Shown piece after piece: positions 1 to 4,405 of a stretch of 5,615 nt of DNA. Under the pieces are notes generated by a model. That model made no database searches. It saw only the letters and a list, made by a program, of their open reading frames with translations, and was not told the DNA's origin. Positions within the stretch are counted from its first letter, which is position 1, and each line of letters begins with the position of its first letter. Position numbers and translations under genes: made by a program. The stretch comes from Candidatus Omnitrophota bacterium (lineage in GTDB: Bacteria; Omnitrophota; Gorgyraeia; 2-01-FULL-45-10): positions 1 through 5,615 of the forward strand of contig JAKLDX010000084.1 of assembly GCA_022703295.1 (NCBI GenBank), read 5' to 3'.

Positions 1-163
1 CGGCAAACACCATCTGGCTGAATATGCCTTCGCTTTTAGGGAACTTCTTCACGAACGGCCCGACGATGACCCAGTAGACCGTCTCAAAAAACAAGGCCAG
101 CACTTCAAGAGCCTGCCGGCCTGTCGTTAATATCACGCTCCCTATTTTTTCTACGAAATTCAT
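1..163 (-). CDS. mlaE: MlaE-like ABC transporter permease, N-terminal fragment (runs off left edge)
   Basis: Only the first 54 codons are visible; the gene continues past position 1. The ATG at 163 has a good ribosome binding site, AAGGTGA, whose bases overlap the TAA of the upstream STAS gene, with a 7-nt spacer, so the two genes are probably translationally coupled. The fragment begins with an amphipathic stretch (MNFVEKIGSVILTTGRQ), then a hydrophobic aromatic segment at about residues 19-36 containing FFETVYWVIVGPF, then a charged turn and FSQMVFA. This matches the usual MlaE/YrbE N-terminus, where an interfacial helix precedes a Q-M element and the first core membrane helices. MlaE is the inner-membrane permease of the Mla system, which moves phospholipids between the inner and outer membranes with MlaF (ATPase), MlaD (MCE protein) and MlaB (STAS). 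The adjacent STAS gene supports the call. Identity rests on a short N-terminus and context, so the level is family, not exact orthologue. Confidence 0.72.
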   Translation of the reverse strand, partial: MNFVEKIGSVILTTGRQALEVLALFFETVYWVIVGPFVKKFPKSEGIFSQMVFA

Positions 164-175
164 GCTTCTCTCACC

Positions 176-511
176 TTATAAAAAGTTTGAGACCGCCTCT
201 TCTTCACTCGCCATTATTTCGAACAGTTTGTCCAGCTTCGTTATCTCAAAAAGGCTCTTTATCTTGGAAGATAGATTGGTCAGTCTCATTTTTCCGCCGT
301 AAGAGCGCATATTTTTCAATATCTCCACCAGCGTAGCAAGCCCTGATGAATCCACGTATGTGACCTTAGACAGGTTTATCACTAACTTAGGTACTTTCTG
401 GGATATCAGCTTATCGAACGTCTTCTTCAGGTCAGGGCTGGAATTTATATCTATCTCGCCTTCTATCATACACACCGTCAATCCCTTTTTTGGTTCGATT
501 TTTATAGGCAT
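176..511 (-). CDS. STAS-domain protein (anti-sigma factor antagonist RsbV/SpoIIAA-like, or MlaB-like)
   Basis: This 111-residue protein is a single STAS domain. Its N-terminal strands include a GEIDINSSPDLKK segment, the position where anti-sigma antagonists usually carry a GxLD pattern. The central loop is YVDSSGLATL, with D54, S55, S56 and G57; this DS(S/T)G loop is the serine phosphorylation site in SpoIIAA and RsbV. The length equals that of stand-alone STAS antagonists. The ATG at 511 follows an AAGGAGA ribosome binding site. It sits 17 nt after an RsbW-like kinase gene and 12 nt before an mlaE-like permease gene. Two roles fit: phospho-regulated antagonist of the neighbouring ATPase, or the MlaB-type STAS subunit of the Mla transporter, whose equivalent loop is also functionally important. 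The intact serine pair and adjacent kinase favour a phosphorylatable protein; the mlaE neighbour favours the transporter role. The sequence does not exclude its doing both. Confidence 0.9.
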   Translation of the reverse strand: MPIKIEPKKGLTVCMIEGEIDINSSPDLKKTFDKLISQKVPKLVINLSKVTYVDSSGLATLVEILKNMRSYGGKMRLTNLSSKIKSLFEITKLDKLFEIMASEEEAVSNFL

Positions 512-528
512 CTTTTCTCCTTTTCGAT

Positions 529-918
529 TTATTTGAATCGCTTCGTCATCTTTATCCTGTTACCGCTATCATTGAATTCAACCGTATCCATTATTTTTTT
601 AATCAGATACACTCCCCTGCCGGACGTCTTCATGATGTTCTCTTCTTTCGTCGGGTCCGGGAGCTTTTCATGATCAAACCCCACGCCTTCATCTTCTACT
701 TCTATTATAACAGTATCATTATCTATCGAGTATGAAACCTTGACCGATTTAGAAGCGTCCGATCCGTTACCGTGCACCATGGCATTTCTCAACGCCTCTT
801 CCACGCAAAGCTTGATCTCAAATAGCCTGTGTTCGTCCGGCTTGTAAGGCAATATACTCTTGGCGATCTCAGTCGATACTTCTCTTATGTGCTTGGGCTC
901 GCTTGGAACTTTTGTCAG
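529..918 (-). CDS. RsbW/SpoIIAB-like ATP-binding protein (anti-sigma factor / serine kinase, HATPase_c_2)
   Basis: Predicted to be a 129-residue GHKL-fold ATPase of the anti-sigma kinase type. These proteins bind a sigma factor or other partner and phosphorylate a serine on a STAS protein. Visible motifs, numbered from the chosen start, are the N box with E41, N45 and H49 (EEALRNAMVHGN), the G1 box DEGVGFD at 76-82, a short ATP lid, and the G2 box GRGVYLIKK from about 100. No transmembrane or sensor region is present. The start is CTG at 918. No in-frame ATG, GTG or TTG lies between an upstream stop at 982-984 and a TTG at 852. The TTG would delete the conserved first strand and helix (VPSEPKHIREVSTEIAKSI), while CTG sits 6 nt after a strong AAGGAGA. 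Its probable substrate is the STAS protein encoded next. A sigma factor target is not visible, so partner identity is inferred. Confidence 0.88.
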   Translation of the reverse strand: MTKVPSEPKHIREVSTEIAKSILPYKPDEHRLFEIKLCVEEALRNAMVHGNGSDASKSVKVSYSIDNDTVIIEVEDEGVGFDHEKLPDPTKEENIMKTSGRGVYLIKKIMDTVEFNDSGNRIKMTKRFK

Positions 919-924
919 AGTCCG

Positions 925-931
925 TCTCCTT
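925..931 (-). promoter_or_regulatory. Ribosome binding site that sets a CTG start
   Basis: On the minus strand this reads AAGGAGA, overlapping the TAA stop of accA (932-930). A 6-nt spacer (CGGACT) leads to CTG at 918. This spacing is ideal for initiation, and no standard start codon is in reach. It decides the start of the RsbW-like gene and suggests reinitiation or coupling with accA translation. Confidence 0.75.
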
Positions 932-1898
932 ACTTTGAGGATTCCGTGAATTTGCCGACCGCCCTGATCTTGGCATATCGGCTATCTATAAGTTTTTCCC
1001 GCGGAATATTTTTAAGACTCGCCAGGTCTTTCTTTATGGTCTTCTTTATGGCATCCGCCGTCTCCTGCGGATTCCTGTGCGCCCCGCCCAGCGGCTCTTT
1101 TATTATACCATCTATAATGTTCATCTCCAGCAGATCTTTCGCTGTCAGTTTCAGCGAAGCTGCCGCATCAGGCGATTTATTCCTTTCCTTCCATAATATG
1201 GCGGCGCATCCTTCCGGAGATATGACGGAGTAGTAGGCATTCTCCAGCACGTATATCCTGTCGCCCACACCTATTCCAAGAGCCCCTCCGGACCCGCCTT
1301 CACCGATCACAAAAACGATTATGGAGGTCTTCAGTCCGGCCATTTCCCTCAAATTGTAAGCTATGGCTTCCGCCTGCCCTCTCTCTTCGGCCCCTATTCC
1401 CGGATATGCCCCGGGCGTATCTATGAAGACCACTACAGGCAAAGCGAATTTCTCCGCCATGTTCATCACTCTCATCGCCTTGCGGTATCCTTCGGGGTGC
1501 GCGCTCCCGAAATTTCTTTCGAGATTCTCTTTGGTATCCCTGCCCTTCTGATGGCCCATGACTATCAGGCTTTCTCCATCCACTTTTGCGAGCCCGCATA
1601 TTAGGGCCTTGTCGTCGGCAAAATGCCTGTCGCCGTGGATCTCCATAAAATCGGTCATGATCATATCGATGTAATCGAGGGTATACGGCCTTTTGGGATG
1701 ACGGGCTATCTGGACCCTTTGCCACGGAGTGAGGGTGTCGTAAATATCTTTTTTAATATTGATTAATTTTTCTTCCAGCCTTTTGATCTCGCTGGATATA
1801 TCTATATCCTTATGGGCGGTGAAGCCCTTAAGCTCTTCTATTTTTCTTTCCAGTTCAATGATCGGCCTTTCGAAATCAAGGCCCGGTATGTGCGCCAT
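930..1898 (-). CDS. accA: Acetyl-CoA carboxylase carboxyltransferase subunit alpha
   Basis: AccA and AccD together form the carboxyltransferase that moves the carboxyl group from biotin to acetyl-CoA, giving malonyl-CoA for fatty acid synthesis in the cytoplasm. The 322-residue product matches the normal AccA length (about 320). It shows the family's N-terminus (LDFERPIIELERKIEEL), a predicted coiled helix, then TPWQRVQIARHPKRP (57-71), GHQKGRDTKENLERNFG (115-131), HPEGYRKAMR (134-143), DTPGAYPGIGAEERGQ (160-175) and the oxyanion-forming GEGGSGGALGIG (199-210), followed by YSVISPEGCAAILWK (223-237). No key motif is missing. The start ATG at 1898 follows a purine-rich AGAGAGAGG placed very close to it. 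The gene lies 16 nt after the transpeptidase gene. accD is not adjacent here, so the two carboxyltransferase subunits must be encoded apart or the partner lies outside the window. Identification is secure. Confidence 0.98.
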   Translation of the reverse strand: MAHIPGLDFERPIIELERKIEELKGFTAHKDIDISSEIKRLEEKLINIKKDIYDTLTPWQRVQIARHPKRPYTLDYIDMIMTDFMEIHGDRHFADDKALICGLAKVDGESLIVMGHQKGRDTKENLERNFGSAHPEGYRKAMRVMNMAEKFALPVVVFIDTPGAYPGIGAEERGQAEAIAYNLREMAGLKTSIIVFVIGEGGSGGALGIGVGDRIYVLENAYYSVISPEGCAAILWKERNKSPDAAASLKLTAKDLLEMNIIDGIIKEPLGGAHRNPQETADAIKKTIKKDLASLKNIPREKLIDSRYAKIRAVGKFTESSK

Positions 1899-1914
1899 AA
1901 CCTCTCTCTTATTG

Positions 1915-2757
1915 CTAATCCACTATGACGACTTCGGCCCCTTCCGGGACTATCGCATAGAGTTCTTCTACATCGGAATTTTTCAGCCTGACACAGCCCT
2001 CGGTTACGCTCTTACCTATGGATTCGGGCTGCGTAGTGCCGTGTATGCCGTAGCTTTCTTTGGATATGCCCATCCATCTCGAGCCAAGGACATTCCTGGG
2101 ATCGCCTGAGGGGATCATTCCGCCCGTCGGCGGATACCATGGCGGATTGGTTATCTTATTGGTTATCTTGAAGGTTCCCACCGGCGTGGAATTATTCTTG
2201 CCGGTAGAAACGTTATACGTCTTCAGTATTTCCTGAGCCGATTTAAGCATCAGTATGTTCTGCGATTTATCTACCACTATGCTAAAATGCGCCTTCGTTA
2301 TCTTAAGCTTCTTGCCTATCCTCAGCACGCCGTCTTTTAGGCCGTTAGCCTTCTCTATCAATTCTGTCGTCGTGCTGAATTTTTTGGCTATCTTGCTCAG
2401 GCTGTCGCCCTTCCGGACTTCATATATAAATGAATCCGGGGTCGGTATTGCGGAAAACAGTATTTTTATGTTGACGCCGTCCAGCGCCTCTCGCACCCTC
2501 GCTATATCGGACGATGCCGGGAACTTTTCTATTATCCTCTGGTACATCTCTCTCGCCTTCAAGAGATCGCCCTGGGAGGCCAATTTACCGGCTTTCGCTA
2601 CAAGATCATCTTCTTCCTTGATATTAACGGCGCCTGCCGAGGGAGTGTTCGCGCTGTCGGAAGCTTTCGGCCTTAGAGTCGCTATCTTATACACAAGAAG
2701 CGCTGCGCCCAACAGAACCAGGACCCCCGCTATCATCAGTAATATTTTTTTATTCAT
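1915..2757 (-). CDS. Membrane-anchored LysM L,D-transpeptidase (YkuD domain)
   Basis: This 280-residue envelope enzyme is predicted to form L,D (3-3) peptidoglycan crosslinks or attach proteins to peptidoglycan. An N-terminal membrane anchor spans about residues 4-25 after a short lysine-bearing N-terminus, which places the rest in the periplasm. A helical TPR-like hairpin (about 50-95, with LASQGDLLKAREMYQRIIEKFP as its core) comes next. A LysM domain follows at about 110-153 (YEVRKGDSLSKIAKKFSTT through KLKI), which binds glycan strands. The YkuD catalytic domain runs from about 157 to the C-terminus, with H239 in YGIHGT and the nucleophile motif SVTEGCVRL containing C255 and R257. This is the expected H-(x)n-S/T-x-G-C-x-R layout, with Thr before the GC. 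The start ATG is 3 nt after the DUF212 stop, and no clear Shine-Dalgarno is visible, so translational coupling is likely. Possible alternative activities are D,D-independent amidation or lipoprotein attachment. Confidence 0.93.
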   Translation of the reverse strand: MNKKILLMIAGVLVLLGAALLVYKIATLRPKASDSANTPSAGAVNIKEEDDLVAKAGKLASQGDLLKAREMYQRIIEKFPASSDIARVREALDGVNIKILFSAIPTPDSFIYEVRKGDSLSKIAKKFSTTTELIEKANGLKDGVLRIGKKLKITKAHFSIVVDKSQNILMLKSAQEILKTYNVSTGKNNSTPVGTFKITNKITNPPWYPPTGGMIPSGDPRNVLGSRWMGISKESYGIHGTTQPESIGKSVTEGCVRLKNSDVEELYAIVPEGAEVVIVD

Positions 2758-2760
2758 ATT

Positions 2761-3210
2761 TTATTTGTAGAATAATAATGATATAACTATGCCCAGGGCC
2801 GTGCCTGCAAAAACTTCTATAGGCGTATGCCCTAGCAGCTCTTTTAGTTTATCCTCGTCGAGCTTCTTCTTCCAGTAAATATCATCCAGCATCTTATTCA
2901 GTATCTCGGCCTGCCTGCCGGCAGCCATTCTTACGCCTTGGGCATCGAAAAGGACTATCAGTGTAAAGGTAAGGACTATCGCAAAAAGTGCGGAATCAAA
3001 ACCGTAGGTCACGCCTATGGATGTGGCAAGGGCGGATACGCCTGCTGCGTGCGAGCTTGGCATACCTCCCGTACCGACAAACCACCTGAAATTGAACCTC
3101 TTTTCCCTGAAGACACCCAGAGCGACCTTTATGCTCTGCGCTATTATCCAGGATGCCGCCGAGGTCCAGAATATGTAATTCCTGCTGAACTCCAATAAAT
3201 TTGCAAACAT
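2761..3210 (-). CDS. DUF212 / divergent PAP2-family membrane protein
   Basis: A 149-residue integral membrane protein of the DUF212 (YuiD-like) family, distantly related to PAP2 lipid phosphatases. Hydrophobic segments are at about 12-32, 55-70, 74-90 and 131-147. Signature motifs are FVGTGGMPSSHAAGVSAL (44-61), resembling the PSGH motif of PAP2; FDAQGVRMAAGRQAEILN (88-105); and ELLGHTPIEVFAGTALG (124-140), where H128 and E132 sit like the His and Asp of the third PAP2 motif, with Glu in place of Asp. PAP2 enzymes dephosphorylate lipid phosphates such as undecaprenyl pyrophosphate or phosphatidate; the substrate of this family is not established. Length and motifs are complete. It is the first gene of the leftward envelope cluster and stands directly behind a near-consensus promoter. 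The ATG at 3210 has no Shine-Dalgarno, consistent with an almost leaderless transcript. Confidence 0.9.
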   Translation of the reverse strand: MFANLLEFSRNYIFWTSAASWIIAQSIKVALGVFREKRFNFRWFVGTGGMPSSHAAGVSALATSIGVTYGFDSALFAIVLTFTLIVLFDAQGVRMAAGRQAEILNKMLDDIYWKKKLDEDKLKELLGHTPIEVFAGTALGIVISLLFYK

Positions 3211-3229
3211 AGTAGTTTTACATTATAAT
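3201..3229 (+). promoter_or_regulatory. Candidate rightward promoter for the secreted protein gene
   Basis: TTGCAA at 3201-3206 (4 of 6 matches to a sigma-70 -35 box) and TATAAT at 3224-3229 (perfect -10) are separated by 17 bp. Transcription would start near 3236 and give a leader of about 40 nt before the ATG at 3277, which has a strong ribosome binding site. The -35 lies inside the first codons of the divergent DUF212 gene. Two further TATAAT hexamers (3229-3234 and 3252-3257) lie in this AT-rich region, so the exact -10 is uncertain. Confidence 0.5.
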
Positions 3230-3250
3230 ATAATATGTATATAATTTCAA
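3222..3250 (-). promoter_or_regulatory. Leftward sigma-70-type promoter of the DUF212 operon
   Basis: On the minus strand TTGAAA (3250-3245; 5 of 6 matches) and TATAAT (3227-3222; 6 of 6) are separated by exactly 17 bp. The predicted start of transcription is near 3215, leaving only about 5 nt of leader before the ATG at 3210. The match and spacing are the best in the intergenic region. This promoter probably drives DUF212, the transpeptidase, accA, the ATPase, the STAS gene and mlaE. Confidence 0.65.
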
Positions 3251-3255
3251 TTATA
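3240..3255. repeat. Inverted repeat over the leftward -35 (candidate operator)
   Basis: Perfect inverted repeat TATAATT-TC-AATTATA with 7-bp arms and a 2-bp centre. It covers the -35 box of the leftward promoter (3245-3250) and lies just downstream of the predicted rightward start. A bound repressor there could block both directions. The arms are all A/T, so chance is a real alternative. Confidence 0.35.
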
Positions 3256-3265
3256 ATCATAAACT

Positions 3266-3273
3266 AAGGAGGT
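3266..3273 (+). promoter_or_regulatory. Near-perfect ribosome binding site
   Basis: AAGGAGGT, fully complementary to the 16S anti-Shine-Dalgarno core, lies 3 nt before the ATG at 3277. It is the strongest ribosome binding site in the window and fixes the start and strand of the rightward gene. The contrast with the Shine-Dalgarno-less DUF212 start on the other side is marked. Confidence 0.85.
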
Positions 3274-3276
3274 AGT

Positions 3277-3828
3277 ATGAAAGGCGGGAAATGGGCCTAT
3301 GCGGCGATCGCGTTGATTTTCATGTGCCAGGCCGTATGCCTGGCTGCAAGAGAAAATACTTTGTCCGATCTGGTGAATTCCGGAAAACCGATCAAGGTTT
3401 TCGTCAAGGAGTTCGATAACGAAACGAACGATGCCATGATAAAACCCGATATATTTAAAGTGGAGCTGGAAAAGGCCTTTTCTAACAGGAAATCCGTTAT
3501 CTTTCAGGTAGTAAAGCATCCTGTCGAAAGCGATGTCCAGGTATCCGGCATCCTGAAAAAGTTCCAATACCTTGATAGGGCCCCCCTGAAAGCCGGCCCG
3601 GGCGCCGGAGGCATACTTCTGGATGCGGCGGCAAGCGCCACCCATAATTATGCTGAGATGGAAGCCTATTTCACCATAACCGACACGAAGACAAGCCAGG
3701 TCCTATGGAGCGACCTCGTAAACGTGTATAAAAAGAAGGTAATGACTCCTCAGGACAGCGTCGGCGTAATATACGACAAGATCTCCAGGATCTTCCTGTC
3801 GAAATCTTTCGGTAAGGGTAAAAATTAA
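3277..3828 (+). CDS. Secreted protein of unknown function, LptE/CsgG-like pattern
   Basis: This 183-residue protein is exported. Residues 1-24 form a signal peptide (MKGGKW, then a hydrophobic core, with a signal peptidase I site after A23 or A24). There is no lipobox; C17 and C21 lack the L-x-(G/A) context, so it is probably soluble in the periplasm. The mature part reads IKVFVKEFDNET (39-50), then a helix (DIFKVELEKAF), VIFQVV, SDVQVSGILKKFQYL (85-99), a Gly/Ala-rich insert (about 107-121), EMEAYFTITDTKTSQVLWS (127-145), and a C-terminal helix (IYDKISRIFLSKSF). This order of strand with F-x-N-x-T, helix, 'DVxVSGxI' and 'D-x-x-T-x-x-V-L-W' recalls LptE-like and CsgG-like envelope proteins. 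I recognise the pattern, not an orthologue. It is the only rightward gene, with a strong ribosome binding site, and its stop overlaps folE's stop by 4 bp. Confidence 0.85.
   Translation: MKGGKWAYAAIALIFMCQAVCLAARENTLSDLVNSGKPIKVFVKEFDNETNDAMIKPDIFKVELEKAFSNRKSVIFQVVKHPVESDVQVSGILKKFQYLDRAPLKAGPGAGGILLDAAASATHNYAEMEAYFTITDTKTSQVLWSDLVNVYKKKVMTPQDSVGVIYDKISRIFLSKSFGKGKN
3825..3828. other. Tail-to-tail stop codon overlap
   Basis: The palindrome TTAA supplies TAA to the rightward gene (3826-3828) and, on the other strand, TAA to folE (3827-3825). There is no space for an intergenic terminator, and I see no hairpin followed by a T-run close on either side. Confidence 0.9.
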
Positions 3829-4382
3829 CTGCGGATCAGCGTAAGTGCTTCGGCGCGCGTCTTTTCATTCTTTCTGAAAACGCCCCTGACGGCGCTTGTT
3901 ATTGTAAGGACTCCCGGTTTCTTCACACCCCTCATGCTCATACAGAGGTGCTCGGCCTCTATTACCACCAACACGCCCTTGGGGTTCAGTTTTTTCATTA
4001 TGATCTCGGCTATATCCGTCGTAAGGCGCTCCTGCACCTGCAGCCTCTTTGAGAGCACATCAACCACTCTGGCCAGCTTGCTCAAACCAGTGACCTTGTT
4101 GCCGCTTGGTATGTAGGCAACGTGCGCCTTTCCTACAAACGGCAGCAGATGATGCTCGCACACGGAATACAGCGGAATGCCCTTCAGAAGGACTATCTCA
4201 TCATGTTCTTTTTCAAAAACCACTTCAAGTTCTTTTTCGGGGTTTATCTTTGTACCGCTCAGGATCTCTTCATACATCTCGGCGACTCTTCTCGGAGTAT
4301 CTTTTATGTCCGCCCTGTTCGGGTTATCCCCTATGGCAATCAAAATTTCCCTGACAGCCTTCTCTATTCTTTTCTTATCCAC
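3825..4382 (-). CDS. folE: GTP cyclohydrolase I (type IA)
   Basis: FolE converts GTP to 7,8-dihydroneopterin triphosphate plus formate, the first step of tetrahydrofolate synthesis and also the entry to queuosine-type deazapurines, in the cytoplasm. The 185-residue length is like short bacterial FolE proteins such as Bacillus MtrA. It contains DTPRRVAEMYEEIL (28-41), YSVCEHHLLPFVGKAHVAYIP (72-92), GLSKLARVVD (99-108), RLQVQERLT (113-121) and AEHLCMSMRGVKKPG (143-157). Zinc ligands C75, H78 and C147, and active-site H77 and H145, are all present and align with Cys110, His113, Cys181, His112 and His179 of the E. coli enzyme. The start is GTG at 4382, preceded by GAGG with 6 nt spacing; no better start lies nearby. 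It follows mnmE by 23 nt on the same strand and is probably cotranscribed. Function is secure. Confidence 0.98.
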   Translation of the reverse strand: MDKKRIEKAVREILIAIGDNPNRADIKDTPRRVAEMYEEILSGTKINPEKELEVVFEKEHDEIVLLKGIPLYSVCEHHLLPFVGKAHVAYIPSGNKVTGLSKLARVVDVLSKRLQVQERLTTDIAEIIMKKLNPKGVLVVIEAEHLCMSMRGVKKPGVLTITSAVRGVFRKNEKTRAEALTLIRS

Positions 4383-4405
4383 TCGGCACCTCTTTCCTGT
4401 CCTCG

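Larger units (their letters stand above)
3222..3257. repeat. Two copies of the 8-bp palindrome ATTATAAT
   Basis: ATTATAAT occurs at 3222-3229 and again at 3250-3257, 28 bp apart start to start. Each copy is its own reverse complement, so each presents TATAAT on both strands. The left copy is used as the -10 box in both promoter predictions. The right copy could be a third -10 or part of an operator. The region is very AT-rich, which makes chance repeats easier. Confidence 0.6.

Noticed and set aside
850..852. TTG as start of the ATPase gene
   Set aside because: It would remove a conserved N-terminal strand and helix and has only a weak AAGAG upstream, compared with AAGGAGA before CTG at 918.
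829..1233. Rightward open frame opposite the ATPase start and the accA 3' end
   Set aside because: Overlaps two well supported genes on the other strand and shows no domain or ribosome binding site.
1300..1725. Leftward open frame of 141 codons inside accA
   Set aside because: It is another frame of a highly conserved accA segment, very Arg/Gly-rich, with no independent signals.
2255..2770. Rightward open frame of 171 codons opposite the transpeptidase
   Set aside because: Its hydrophobic, Ser-rich composition reflects the opposite strand of the LysM and helical region; no start signal is present.
3593..3608. GC-rich hairpin CCGGC-CCGGGC-GCCGG as a terminator
   Set aside because: It is inside coding sequence for the Gly/Ala-rich insert and has no T-run following on either strand (only three T on the minus strand).
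3247..3645. Leftward open frame across the intergenic region and the secreted protein gene
   Set aside because: It would run through the divergent promoter region and lies opposite a gene with a signal peptide and the best ribosome binding site in the window.
3853..3885. Imperfect stem formed by GCGTCTTTTC and GAAAACGC near the folE 3' end
   Set aside because: Contains a bulge, lies within folE codons, and has no adjacent T-tract; weak as a terminator.
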